Shown here: piece by piece, positions 19,285 through 28,017 of the stretch | Layout: every line of letters starts with the position of its first letter | Position numbering within the stretch: position 1 is the first letter of the stretch | From: Rhodoferax_B sp049316285 | Lineage (GTDB): Bacteria; Pseudomonadota; Gammaproteobacteria; Burkholderiales; Burkholderiaceae_C | NCBI RefSeq assembly: GCF_049316285.1 | Contig: NZ_JBMOXA010000023.1 | Span: 1 to 64,000, forward strand | DNA: 64,000 bases | Direction: 5' to 3' | Position numbers and translations under genes: made by a program | The notes under the pieces: model-generated | Told to the model about the DNA's origin: nothing | Database searches by the model: none | Seen by the model: the letters and a program-made list of their open reading frames with translations, nothing else

Positions 19285-19944
19285 ATGTCTCTCGCGCTCT
19301 ACGGTCATCCCTTTTCTTCGTACACGCAAAAAGTGCTGGTGGCGCTGTACGAGAACCATACCGCTTTTGAATTTCGCAGCTTAGGGCCGGACACCCCGCA
19401 GCACGCGGCCAACTGGTTGCGGCTGTGGCCGCTGCGCAAGTTTCCGGTGCTGCTGGACGGAGAGCGCCGCGTCGCTGAGAGCAGCATCATCATCGAGTAT
19501 CTGCAGCTCACACACCCCGGCTCGGTCAGCCTGCTGCCGGTGGAGCCTATCGCAGCCTTGGACGTGCGTTTTCTGGATCGCTTTTTTGATCTACACGTGA
19601 TGACGCCCATGCAGCATGCCGTCAATGGCGCGTTGACGGGTGACGCCAGCAAACGCCGTGACGCGCAAACAGTGGCAACGGAAAAGCTGGAACTCGCCTA
19701 CGCCTGGCTGGAAAACCATCTGGCCGACAAAACCTGGGCCGCGGGTGAACACTTCACGCTGGCGGATTGCGCAGCCGCACCGTCGCTTTTCTACGCCGAT
19801 TGGACGCACCGCATCTCTGAGGCCTACCCCGGGCTGCGTGCCTATCGCGCACGTTTGTTGGCGCGCCCATCGTTCGCCAGGGCCGTGGATGAAGCGCGCC
19901 CGTTCCGGCCCTTGTTTCCGCTTGGTGCACCCGATCGGGATTGA
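19285..19944 (+). CDS. Glutathione S-transferase family protein
   Basis: A 219-residue cytosolic GST with an N-terminal thioredoxin fold and C-terminal helical domain. Visible glutathione-site features are the cis-proline motif KFPVLLD and the E-S pair of VAESSIIIEYL; the N-terminus LALYGHPFSSYTQKV has Ser/Tyr candidates for thiol activation. The C-terminal domain has ADKTWAAGEHFTLADCAAA, the usual N-capping-box region. ATG at 19285 is chosen over the in-frame TTG at 19252, which lies inside a hairpin. It may handle electrophiles made during aromatic degradation, but that is only contextual. Confidence 0.86.
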   Translation: MSLALYGHPFSSYTQKVLVALYENHTAFEFRSLGPDTPQHAANWLRLWPLRKFPVLLDGERRVAESSIIIEYLQLTHPGSVSLLPVEPIAALDVRFLDRFFDLHVMTPMQHAVNGALTGDASKRRDAQTVATEKLELAYAWLENHLADKTWAAGEHFTLADCAAAPSLFYADWTHRISEAYPGLRAYRARLLARPSFARAVDEARPFRPLFPLGAPDRD

Positions 19945-19973
19945 CCCGGCGGCAACTCTCATTTGCTCCAGCA

Positions 19974-20003
19974 GAAAGTGCAAGCGAATCTGCTTTTTGT
20001 AGA
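19974..20003 (+). promoter_or_regulatory. Copy 2 of the 30-bp upstream element
   Basis: Reads GAAAGTGCAAGCGAATC then TGCTTTTTGTAGA, 27 of 30 identical to copy 1. It lies 108 nt before the TTG start of the ring-cleavage operon. The imperfect palindrome AAAGTGCA-N8-TGCTTTTT is present. Confidence 0.65.
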
Positions 20004-20111
20004 TGGGCGCATACACGCGCGCTGCGTAACCTTAGGTCTGTTAATTCAATATGTTTTGTTGCGTAGCGCCGCTTCTGGCCTGCGGCAGCAGAAGACCCAA
20101 GGAGACATCAG

Positions 20112-21083
20112 TTGGCTAGCAAAGTTCATCTCAAGATCGCCATTGCGGAACACCCGCACACCTCGGCGATTCGCAACGGCTCCATTCCCATCGAAGGTGT
20201 GGATGCCGAGTTTGTAACCGTACAACCGCAGATCGGCGCTTTCCGCCGCATGGTGCGTGATGTCGAGTTCGACGTCTGCGAAATCGCCCCCACCACCTAC
20301 ATCATTGCCCGCGCCTACGGTGCACCGTTTGTGGCCCTGCCCATCTTTGTGGTGCGCCGCTTCCACCATGCGGGTTTGCTGGTGCGCCCCGACGCGGGCA
20401 TCCACACACCCAAGGATCTGGAAGGCAAGAAGGTTGGTGTGCGAGCCTACTCGGTGACCACCGGTGTGTGGACACGCCAGGTGCTGATCGACGAGTTCGG
20501 CCTTGATTCTTCCAAAGTGACCTGGGTGGTGGACGATGAAGAACACGTGACCCAGCTCAAGCTGCCGGGCAATGTGGTGCATGCGCCTGCCGGCACTTCG
20601 CTCAACGAGATGATGGCCAAGGGTGAGCTGGTGGCCGGTTTCGCCGCCGCCGCCGGCATTGGCCGCACCGGTGCCCCCACCGGTGGCTGGAAGGAAGCCG
20701 AGGCCGACTACCCCGACCTGTTCCCCAACGCGGCAACGCTGGAAGCCGAATACTTTGCGCGCACCGGCATCTACCCCATGCACGGCACCATCGTGGTGAA
20801 AGACTCGGTGCTGGCTGAAAACCCCTGGGTGGCCAAGTCCATCTACAAGGCCTTTGACCAGGCCAAGAAGGAATGGCTGGCCAAGCTGGACGCGGGCCAG
20901 GCCACCAGTGCCGGCGACAAGAAGTACCTGGAGCTGCGCAAGATCGTCGGCCACGACCCGCTGCCCTACGGCTTGCAGGAAAACCTCAAGACCATAGAAG
21001 CGCTGGAGGCCACGGCCTTCAAGCAAAACCTCACACCGCGCCGCATGGCCATCAACGAGTTGTTCGTTGACCCACAAGCCTGA
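20112..21083 (+). CDS. Pht5/NMT1-like protein: putative 4,5-dihydroxyphthalate-decarboxylase family
   Basis: A 323-residue protein with the periplasmic-binding-protein-like fold shared by NMT1/SsuA-type binding proteins and 4,5-dihydroxyphthalate decarboxylase (Pht5). No signal peptide is visible (start ASKVHLKIAIAEHPHTSAI), so it is probably cytosolic and may be an enzyme rather than a transporter component. Typical segments are DVCEIAPTTYIIARAYG, PKDLEGKKVGVRAYSVTTG and INELFVDP at the end. It starts with TTG, 5 nt after GGAGAC (20101-20106), and heads an operon of ring-cleavage genes. A paralogue closes the operon at 28018. A decarboxylase for a hydroxylated aromatic carboxylate is the favoured inference. 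Confidence 0.75.
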   Translation: MASKVHLKIAIAEHPHTSAIRNGSIPIEGVDAEFVTVQPQIGAFRRMVRDVEFDVCEIAPTTYIIARAYGAPFVALPIFVVRRFHHAGLLVRPDAGIHTPKDLEGKKVGVRAYSVTTGVWTRQVLIDEFGLDSSKVTWVVDDEEHVTQLKLPGNVVHAPAGTSLNEMMAKGELVAGFAAAAGIGRTGAPTGGWKEAEADYPDLFPNAATLEAEYFARTGIYPMHGTIVVKDSVLAENPWVAKSIYKAFDQAKKEWLAKLDAGQATSAGDKKYLELRKIVGHDPLPYGLQENLKTIEALEATAFKQNLTPRRMAINELFVDPQA

Positions 21084-21100
21084 ACGCCACGGAGCTCAAC

Positions 21101-22141
21101 ATGATCATCGATTGCCACGGTCACTTCACCACCGTCCCGGCCTCCTTCCGCAACTGGCGTGCCAAGCAGGTTGAGTTTGCCAACGACCCGGTCAATGCCC
21201 CGGCACTGTCGGGCGCCCATGTGTCGGACGACGAAATCCGCGAAGGTGTGGGCAACGGCCAGCTCAAGCTGCAGCAGGAGCGCGGCAGCGACCTGACGCT
21301 GTTCTCGCCGATTGCCGGCCTCATGAGCCACCATCTGGGTAACGAGCGCACCAGCCTCGCATGGGCCACGATCTCCAACGATCTGGTGCGCCGCGTCTGC
21401 GATCTTTATCCCGACAATTTTGTGCCCGTGGGCATGTTGCCGCAGTCGCCGCTGGCGCCGCCGAAGAACTCGGTTCCCGAGCTGCGCCGCATTGTTAATG
21501 AACTGGGTTTTGTGGGTGTCAACCTGAACCCAGATCCCAGCGGCGGCCACTGGACGGGTCTGCCCATGACCGACAAGTCCTGGTACCCGGTGTACGAGGC
21601 GCTGTGTGACATGGATGTGCCGGCCATGATCCACGTCGCGGCTTCGTGCAATGTGTGCCACCACGGCACCGGCGCGCATTACCTGAACGCCGACACCTCG
21701 GTCTTCATGCAACTGCTGCAGGGCGATGTGTTCAAAGACTTCCCCTCTCTGCGCTTTGTCATCCCACACGGCGGTGGTGCCGTGCCCTACCACTGGGGGC
21801 GTTACCGCGGCATGTCGCTGGAGATGGCCAACCGTCCGCTCGAAGGCCTGCTGGACAACATCTTCTTCGACACCTGCGTCTACCACCAGCCCGGCGTGGA
21901 ACTGCTGACCAAGGTGATACCAGTGAAGAACGTGTTGTTCGGCTCTGAAATGATTGGTGCCGTGCGTGGCCGCGACCCGTTCAACGGCCAATATTTTGAC
22001 GACACCAAACGCTACCTGGACGGCTGCACCGCGCTGACCGATGCCGACCGCCAGGCGATTTTTGAAGGCAACGCACGCCGTGTGTATCCACGTCTGGATG
22101 CGCTGCTGAAACAACGTGCCCAACAGACGGAGGCCGCATGA
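21101..22141 (+). CDS. LigJ-like 4-oxalomesaconate hydratase (cog2159 amidohydrolase superfamily)
   Basis: A 346-residue TIM-barrel enzyme closely resembling LigJ, which hydrates 4-oxalomesaconate to 4-carboxy-4-hydroxy-2-oxoadipate in protocatechuate 4,5-cleavage and gallate pathways. The zinc ligands known for LigJ fall at matching positions: H6 and H8 (DCHGH), H178 (MIHVAAS), H223 (HGGGAVPYHWGR) and E283 (LFGSE). NLNPDPSGG and FFDTCVYHQPG are also LigJ-like. The start is 17 nt after the Pht5-like gene and the stop overlaps the next start by 4 nt. The substrate could be a variant of oxalomesaconate, as the rest of the pathway is unusual. Confidence 0.85.
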   Translation: MIIDCHGHFTTVPASFRNWRAKQVEFANDPVNAPALSGAHVSDDEIREGVGNGQLKLQQERGSDLTLFSPIAGLMSHHLGNERTSLAWATISNDLVRRVCDLYPDNFVPVGMLPQSPLAPPKNSVPELRRIVNELGFVGVNLNPDPSGGHWTGLPMTDKSWYPVYEALCDMDVPAMIHVAASCNVCHHGTGAHYLNADTSVFMQLLQGDVFKDFPSLRFVIPHGGGAVPYHWGRYRGMSLEMANRPLEGLLDNIFFDTCVYHQPGVELLTKVIPVKNVLFGSEMIGAVRGRDPFNGQYFDDTKRYLDGCTALTDADRQAIFEGNARRVYPRLDALLKQRAQQTEAA

Positions 22142-22983
22142 ACATCGTCGACATTCATCCACACATCATCTCGGATGATGAGAAGCGCTACCCCCCGGCA
22201 CCGCTGTTTGGCAAACGCTCCGATTGGTCGCAAGAGCGCCCCAGCACCGTTGAATCGTTGATCGCCGCGATGGACACAGCAGGTGTGGCCAAGGCTGCCG
22301 TGGTGCATTCCTCCACCACCTATGGTTTCGACAACGCCTATGTGGTGGACGGCTGCAACCAGTACAAAGACCGTCTGGTGGCGGTGGGTTCGGTTGACAT
22401 GCTGGCCGACGATGTGCCTGCCGTCATCAAGACTTGGGCCGACAAAGGCCTGGCCGGGTTGCGCATCTTCACCGGTGGCTCGACCAAGGACTTCGACCCC
22501 AGCGAGCTGGACAACCCCAAGTCCTTCAAGGCCTGGGAAATGCTGGCCGAACTGGGCCTGCCCATGTGCATACAGACGGGGCCCATAGGGCTGCCGCAGG
22601 TGCGCATGCTGGCCGAGAAGTTCACGCGCGTGAACATCATCCTCGACCACCTGGGCCGCCCGGATGTGCTCGACGGCCCGCCGTACACCAACGCACAAAG
22701 CCTGTTCGACATGGCCGACCTGCCGAATCTGTACATGAAGCTCACACCGCGCATCTTTGGCGACGTGCAAAAGGACAAGGCCAGTGCCGAGACCTTCTTC
22801 CCGCGTGTGGTGGAGGCCTTTGGCGCCAAACGCATGGCCTGGGGCTCGAACTTTCCGACCTCGCCCGGTACGCTGTCGGAGATCCTGGCCACGGCGCAGG
22901 CCGGCCTGGCCAGCCTGAGTGAGGAAGACCGCACCTGGGTCTTTGGCAAGACGGCGCAGAAGCTCTATCCGGGGCTTGCCTAG
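22138..22983 (+). CDS. Amidohydrolase family 2 lactonase-like protein (COG3618/LigI relative)
   Basis: A 281-residue TIM-barrel hydrolase of the amidohydrolase 2 group that includes 2-pyrone-4,6-dicarboxylate lactonase (LigI) and sugar lactonases. The H-x-H motif is at the start (DIHPHII), and ILDHLGRPD contains the central histidine. Where LigI and relatives have the catalytic Asp in a G-S/T-D-W-P motif, this protein has WGSNFP with Asn; that variant also occurs in some family members, so it is noted rather than taken as inactivating. It is translationally coupled (ATGA) to the LigJ-like gene, suggesting lactone hydrolysis just before or beside the hydration step. Confidence 0.78.
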   Translation: MNIVDIHPHIISDDEKRYPPAPLFGKRSDWSQERPSTVESLIAAMDTAGVAKAAVVHSSTTYGFDNAYVVDGCNQYKDRLVAVGSVDMLADDVPAVIKTWADKGLAGLRIFTGGSTKDFDPSELDNPKSFKAWEMLAELGLPMCIQTGPIGLPQVRMLAEKFTRVNIILDHLGRPDVLDGPPYTNAQSLFDMADLPNLYMKLTPRIFGDVQKDKASAETFFPRVVEAFGAKRMAWGSNFPTSPGTLSEILATAQAGLASLSEEDRTWVFGKTAQKLYPGLA

Positions 22984-23074
22984 ACCTAGCTCTGGTGATC
23001 CCGGCCATTCGCGGACAAGGCGCCGATAGAGCGCCATCCCAACCCTAACGGTTCAGCACATCAAAGAGAACGAC

Positions 23075-24403
23075 ATGGAGACAAGCACCTCGAAACCAAC
23101 CGGCACTGCCAGCGTCTGGGCCATCCTGGCCCTGCTGACGGTGGGCCTGTTGATTTCTTTCATAGACCGCACCAGCTTGTCGTCCGCCTTGGCGGACAAG
23201 CATTTCATCGAAGAGTTTGCATTGAGCAGCGTGGACCGGGGTTGGCTCAACTCGGCCTTTTTCTGGTCTTATGGCCTGATGCAATTGCCCATGGGTTGGC
23301 TGGTGGACCGTTACGGCGTGAAGTGGCCCTACACCATTTGTTTTCTGCTGTGGTGCCTGGCCACGGCGCTCACCGGCCTGGTGACGGCTCTCGCAGGGCT
23401 GATCGCCATGCGGCTGATCGTGGGCGCGGCAGAGGCCATCGTGATCCCAGCTAGCTACCGCTGGATAGGCAGCAACATGGGCGAAAACCACAAGGGCCTG
23501 GCCGCCGGCATCCTGTCCATGGGCGGCAAGTTTGGCCCGGCCATTGGCGCCCCCGTCGCCGCCTGGTTGATCGTCAGCTACTCGTGGAAGTGGATGTTTG
23601 TGCTGACCGGGGTGCTGGGCCTGATCTGGCTGTTGCCCTGGCTGATGATGGTGCGCAACGACCTGCCGTCCAAGACCGAGTTGGTCAGCAACAAGGCCAA
23701 GGCCTCGTCGGTCACGCTGGGTGGCCTGTTGAAGGCGCCGGTGATCTGGGGCGCCATGATCAACAATTTCTGCTACGGCTACTTCGTCTTCTATTGCATG
23801 ACCTGGATGCCCGCCTATCTGGTGGAGCAGCGTGGCCTGTCGCTGAAGAACTCGGGGCTCTACACCTTCTTCAGCTTTGCGGGCATCGCCATCGTCGCCA
23901 CCTTTGCGGGCTGGCTGGCCGACCGCATCATAGAGCGCGGGGGTGACGCGGTTTTTGTACGCAAGGCCTTTGTGATTGCCGGCTTCATCGGCGGCAGCAC
24001 CGTGTTGTTTGGCAGCTTTGCCGAAACGCTGGACCAGGCCTTGTTCTGGAACGTGTTGTCGCTGACGCTGCTGGGCCTGGCCACTGCCAACAACCTGGCG
24101 TTGTGCAAGCTCACGCTGATCCCCAAACCGGCCATCGGCCTGGCCACCGGGGTGCAGCAATTGGCCACCAGCCTGGCCGGTGGTGTGTCGGCAAGCCTGT
24201 CGGGCTGGTTGCTGCATGTCAGCGGCAATTACGACTTGCCCATGAAGGTGATCGTGCTGTTCTTGCTGATTGGTGCGACCAATACCGCCATCTTGCTGCG
24301 CCCCAAGTGGGCGCCCAAGGTGGCGGGTGATGAGGCCAAACGGCCTGACGCGGGGGCCGCCGGGGTGCCCAAGGCAGAAGCGCCCGCGAAGTCAGGCGCC
24401 TGA
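23075..24403 (+). CDS. MFS transporter, anion:cation symporter (ACS) type
   Basis: A 442-residue inner-membrane permease with twelve predicted membrane segments. The motifs LISFIDRTSLSSAL in TM1 and GWLVDRYGVKWPY in the TM2-3 loop are typical of ACS-family carboxylate symporters. Placed inside the ring-cleavage operon, it probably imports the aromatic acid substrate. GAGAACGAC precedes the ATG. The Ala/Pro/Lys-rich C-terminal tail is cytosolic. Substrate is inferred from context only. Confidence 0.9.
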   Translation: METSTSKPTGTASVWAILALLTVGLLISFIDRTSLSSALADKHFIEEFALSSVDRGWLNSAFFWSYGLMQLPMGWLVDRYGVKWPYTICFLLWCLATALTGLVTALAGLIAMRLIVGAAEAIVIPASYRWIGSNMGENHKGLAAGILSMGGKFGPAIGAPVAAWLIVSYSWKWMFVLTGVLGLIWLLPWLMMVRNDLPSKTELVSNKAKASSVTLGGLLKAPVIWGAMINNFCYGYFVFYCMTWMPAYLVEQRGLSLKNSGLYTFFSFAGIAIVATFAGWLADRIIERGGDAVFVRKAFVIAGFIGGSTVLFGSFAETLDQALFWNVLSLTLLGLATANNLALCKLTLIPKPAIGLATGVQQLATSLAGGVSASLSGWLLHVSGNYDLPMKVIVLFLLIGATNTAILLRPKWAPKVAGDEAKRPDAGAAGVPKAEAPAKSGA

Positions 24404-24489
24404 ATCAACCCCGCTTTTGATCAAGACGGCAGACGGCGAGGCTGCCGCAGAGCTTCCTTTTTTGACCACCCATTCAAACACACAAAACT

Positions 24490-25491
24490 ATGGCAAAAAT
24501 CGTATTCGGCATGGCGGTACCGCACAGCGGCATGCTGGGCCAGGCCCCCGAAGACTGGTTGAAAAACGGCGAACGTGACCGCAGCAACCCGGCGCTTTGG
24601 TTCCGCAACCGCACCTGGACTTACCCGGAGCTGGAAGCGCACCGTGGTGCTGCATTCGAAAAATTCCTGACGCTGGAAGAGCGCACCACACGCGCCCAAC
24701 GTTGCCGCGCCGCACTCGATGAAATGGCCGCCGCTTACCAGCGCGCCAAGATCGATGTGGCCATCATCCTGGGCAAGGACCAGCAGGAAATCTTTGTGCA
24801 CCACTCGCCCTCCATCGCCATCTACTCGGGCGAAGAGGTGCACAACGGCCCGCCACAGCGCGCCGTTTATGCACCCGACCACCACGTGGTGCACAAGTGC
24901 CACCCCAAACTCGCGACCTACCTGATCGACACCTTTCAAGCCAAGGGCTTCGACCTGACCGACCTGTTCGCCTGGCCGGAGAACGTTTGGATGGAAAAGC
25001 AGATGAAGCAAAAGGCCGACTACCCCGTGGTGCCGCATGCCTACAGCTTTGTCTACCACCAGATCATGGGCGACAACCCGCCGCCGCACGTGCCGGTGCT
25101 GATGAACCTGTTCTACCCGCCCACACAGCCATCCATGGCGCGCTGCATTCAGTTTGGCGATGTGTTGCGTGACGCCATAGAGGCCTGGCCCGAGGATGTA
25201 CGCGTGGCCATCATCGCCTCGGGCGGTTTGTCGCACTTCGTCAACGATGAAGAGTTTGACCAGGATGTTTTGCAGAAGCTGGCCAGCTACGACTACGACG
25301 GCCTGGCCGCCATTCCAGACGGCTGGTTCCAGTCCGGCACTTCGGAGGTCAAGATTTATTCGACCGTGATGAAGGCACTGCAGCACACCGGCGCACAGAT
25401 GACCCTGGTGGATTACGTGCCGTGCTGGCGCACTGCCGCCGGCACGGGCGAAGGCATGGGCTTTATGTACTGGGATCCCGAAAAGACGTGA
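24490..25491 (+). CDS. Class III extradiol ring-cleavage dioxygenase (LigB superfamily)
   Basis: A 333-residue Fe(II)-dependent enzyme that opens a catechol-type ring next to the hydroxyls. H12 (MAVPHSG) matches the first iron ligand of LigB; GKDQQEIFVHHSPS and the later IASGGLSHFVNDEEFDQ supply further histidines, H249 being the likely acid-base residue. It is larger than LigB (about 300 residues) and has no separate LigA-type alpha subunit nearby; residues 15-70 may replace part of it. It differs from gallate dioxygenases, which carry a LigA-like C-terminal extension. Neighbours (LigJ-like hydratase, aldolase) predict a carboxylated catechol or trihydroxy substrate such as protocatechuate or gallate, or a relative. 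Confidence 0.85.
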   Translation: MAKIVFGMAVPHSGMLGQAPEDWLKNGERDRSNPALWFRNRTWTYPELEAHRGAAFEKFLTLEERTTRAQRCRAALDEMAAAYQRAKIDVAIILGKDQQEIFVHHSPSIAIYSGEEVHNGPPQRAVYAPDHHVVHKCHPKLATYLIDTFQAKGFDLTDLFAWPENVWMEKQMKQKADYPVVPHAYSFVYHQIMGDNPPPHVPVLMNLFYPPTQPSMARCIQFGDVLRDAIEAWPEDVRVAIIASGGLSHFVNDEEFDQDVLQKLASYDYDGLAAIPDGWFQSGTSEVKIYSTVMKALQHTGAQMTLVDYVPCWRTAAGTGEGMGFMYWDPEKT

Positions 25492-25552
25492 GTCTTTCTC
25501 CGCTGCCTCCCGCATCCCTGAACAAACATATTTGAATCAAAGAGAAATCAAC

Positions 25553-26416
25553 ATGAGTAACGACAACCGCCTCAACAGCGTCATCCGCGCATTCGAATCC
25601 GGCAAACACGCGTTTGCCGCGTTCGCCAAGCTAGACAAACAGACTGCCATCGAAATGGCCGATTCGCCGTATGACGGCATCGTCTACGAGATGGAACACA
25701 ACCCCTACGATGTGTCTGCGTTTGGTGATGCGCTGCAGTACATGCTGAACCGCAAGCAGATCGCGGAATCGGGCTCGGTCGCGCCCAAGGTGACACCGCT
25801 GGCACGCATCCCGGCCAACGGCGCCGAGATGAACCAGAGCTTCGCCAAGCAGGTGCTGGACCGTGGCGCCTACGGCGTGATCTGGCCACATGTGTCTACC
25901 GTGGCGCAGGCCTACAACGCCGTGGCCTCGTGCCGCTATGCACGGCCTAAGAATGCGCCGCTGTACGAGCCCAAGGGATTGCGCGGTGACGGCCCGGCGA
26001 ACGCCTCGCGTTACTGGGGGCTGTCTATGGCCGAGTATTACGAGCGCGCCGATGTCTGGCCGCTGGCGCCCAGGGGCGAGATTCTCGTTGGCCTGATGTG
26101 CGAGAGCCCGGAGGCCATAGACAACCTCGACGACATTCTGGCCAACGTGCCGGGCATTGGTTTCATCTTGATTGGTGAGGGCGACCTGAGCCAGGCTTTG
26201 GGCTACCCGCGCCAGTACGAGCACCCTGAAGTGCTAGACGCCATGCGCAGGATTGTCGAGACCTGCCACAAACACAAGGTGATTGTCGGCAACCCGCATG
26301 TCACCGCGAAGAACCACCGCCGCCTGATCGAAGAGGGCTACCGTTTCCTGATGGCCGCGCCGCAGCGCACCTACGGCGTGGTGGGCTTGGCCCAGCAAGC
26401 CGCCACCAGCTACTGA
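25553..26416 (+). CDS. HpaI/HpcH-type class II pyruvate aldolase
   Basis: A 287-residue TIM-barrel aldolase of the HpcH/HpaI/2-dehydro-3-deoxyglucarate aldolase family. These cleave 4-hydroxy-2-oxoacids to pyruvate and an aldehyde or oxoacid using a divalent metal. Visible features are the Arg of PLARIPAN, the metal-site Glu of LMCESPEAI and the Asp of GEGDLSQALGYP. ATG at 25553 follows AGAGAAA; the TTG at 25532 is unlikely. It should perform the final carbon-carbon cleavage of the operon, the role LigK/GalC (RraA fold) plays elsewhere, so a different aldolase class may have been recruited. Confidence 0.85.
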   Translation: MSNDNRLNSVIRAFESGKHAFAAFAKLDKQTAIEMADSPYDGIVYEMEHNPYDVSAFGDALQYMLNRKQIAESGSVAPKVTPLARIPANGAEMNQSFAKQVLDRGAYGVIWPHVSTVAQAYNAVASCRYARPKNAPLYEPKGLRGDGPANASRYWGLSMAEYYERADVWPLAPRGEILVGLMCESPEAIDNLDDILANVPGIGFILIGEGDLSQALGYPRQYEHPEVLDAMRRIVETCHKHKVIVGNPHVTAKNHRRLIEEGYRFLMAAPQRTYGVVGLAQQAATSY

Positions 26417-26429
26417 AGACGCGCGCCAT

Positions 26430-27974
26430 ATGAACGGAGCTGAAAGCCTGGTCGATACCCTGGTGAACCAGGGGGTGGACATCTGTTTCGCCAACCCCGG
26501 TACCTCGGAGATGCATTTCCTCGCGGCGCTGGAGAACCCGAAGATGCGCAGCGTGTTGTGCCTGTTCGAAGGTGTCGCCACCGGTGCCGCCGATGGCTGG
26601 TACCGCATGAAAGACACACCGGCGTCTACGCTGCTGCACCTGGGGCCTGGCCTGGCCAATGGCTTGGCCAACATCCACAACGCCAAACGCGCGTCCTCGG
26701 GCATGGTCAACATCATTGGTGAGCATTCGGCCGCGCACCTCAAGTACGACCCGCCGTTGACCTCGGATATCGAAGGCCTGGCGCGCCCGCTGAGCCATTG
26801 GGTGCGGCGTGCGGAATCGGCCAGTGCGATTGCGTGGGACACGGCGCAGGCCGTGGCCAAGGCCAGTGAACACCCGGGCCAGATCGCCACGCTGATTCTG
26901 CCGGGTGACACCTCTTGGCAGCAGGCCGCGCTACCGCTGCTGCCAGCACTGCAAAAGCCTGGCCTCAAGGCCCCGAGCGCCGAGCGCATTGCCCACGTGG
27001 CGCGTGTGCTGCAGTCGGGCGAGCCCGCGTTGATCATTCTGGCGAACAAGGCCACACGTGGCCAGGCCTTGGTGCGTGCGGGCCAGGTGGCTGCGGCCAC
27101 GGGCGCACGGCTGGGTTCTCAGTTCTTCACTGCGCGTATTGAGCGCGGGGCTGGGCGCGTGCCCATCGAGCGTATTCCCTACGCCGTGCCGCAGGCGCAG
27201 GCTTTTCTAAAAGACTTCAAACACATCATCACCGTGGAAACGCGTGAGCCCGTGGCCTTCTTCGCCTACCCGGACAGGCCTAGCCTGCTGAAAGCCGAGG
27301 GTTCGCTGGTCCACCCCCTGGTCGAAGCCGATGAAGACAGTGCACTGGCGTTCGAGATGTTGCTGGAGGTGCTGGGCGCCACCCATGTTGCTCCGGTATT
27401 GCAGCCACGCATCGCAACACCTGCACCCAGCGGCGCGCTCAACCCGCTGAGCATTGCCCATGCGCTGGCCGCTGCACTGCCGGAAAACTGCATTCTGGTG
27501 GACGAGTCGCTGACCACAGGGCGTGAGTCCATGGGCCACACCCTGGGCGCCTTGCCACACGACCTGATCAACAACATGGGCGGCTCGATTGGCTACGCCA
27601 CACCTGTGGCCACGGGCGCGGCATTGGCCTGCCCGGACCGGCGCGTGTTCTGCATGGTGGGCGACGGCAGCGCCATGTACACCATACAGTCGCTCTGGAC
27701 CCAGGCGCGCGAGAGTCTGGACATCACCACCATCATCTTCGCCAACAACAGCTACGCCATCCTGAAAGCCGAGTATTCCAACATGGGTGCGGGTGTGCCG
27801 GGCGCCCGGGCGCTGTCGATGATAGACATCGACCGCCCGCGTATCGACTGGCTGGCCATGGCCAAGAGCATGGGTGTGCCCGCCGTGGCCGTGGACACCG
27901 CCGAAAGTTTTTACAAGGCCATGGTCGATTCGGCCCGCGAGCCCGGCCCACGGCTGATCGAAGTACGCCTTTAA
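26430..27974 (+). CDS. Thiamine-diphosphate-dependent enzyme, acetolactate-synthase/benzoylformate-decarboxylase-like
   Basis: A 514-residue three-domain ThDP enzyme. The N-terminal pyrimidine-binding domain begins LVDTLVNQGVDICFANPGTS with the catalytic Glu in LCLFEGVATGAADG; the diphosphate/metal motif GDGSAMYTIQS...NNSYAIL is at about residues 411-447. It is shorter than true acetolactate synthases and lacks a partner regulatory subunit, so a 2-oxoacid decarboxylase is favoured. Its start is 13 nt after the aldolase stop, firmly inside the ring-cleavage operon. No standard protocatechuate 4,5-pathway step needs such an enzyme, which makes it a sign of an unusual substrate or side-product route. 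Confidence 0.85.
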   Translation: MNGAESLVDTLVNQGVDICFANPGTSEMHFLAALENPKMRSVLCLFEGVATGAADGWYRMKDTPASTLLHLGPGLANGLANIHNAKRASSGMVNIIGEHSAAHLKYDPPLTSDIEGLARPLSHWVRRAESASAIAWDTAQAVAKASEHPGQIATLILPGDTSWQQAALPLLPALQKPGLKAPSAERIAHVARVLQSGEPALIILANKATRGQALVRAGQVAAATGARLGSQFFTARIERGAGRVPIERIPYAVPQAQAFLKDFKHIITVETREPVAFFAYPDRPSLLKAEGSLVHPLVEADEDSALAFEMLLEVLGATHVAPVLQPRIATPAPSGALNPLSIAHALAAALPENCILVDESLTTGRESMGHTLGALPHDLINNMGGSIGYATPVATGAALACPDRRVFCMVGDGSAMYTIQSLWTQARESLDITTIIFANNSYAILKAEYSNMGAGVPGARALSMIDIDRPRIDWLAMAKSMGVPAVAVDTAESFYKAMVDSAREPGPRLIEVRL

Positions 27975-28017
27975 CGCACCTGATGAACCCCCCCCCTGAT
28001 TTCCCGAGGAGACCAAT

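Noticed and set aside
22984..23074. Short inverted repeat (GGCGC/GCGCC) before the MFS gene at 23075
   Set aside because: Five-base arms in GC-rich DNA are expected by chance, and the genes on either side look co-transcribed.
23045..24217. 390-residue minus-strand open frame opposite the MFS gene
   Set aside because: Gln/His/Ala-rich shadow; no membrane or enzyme motifs.
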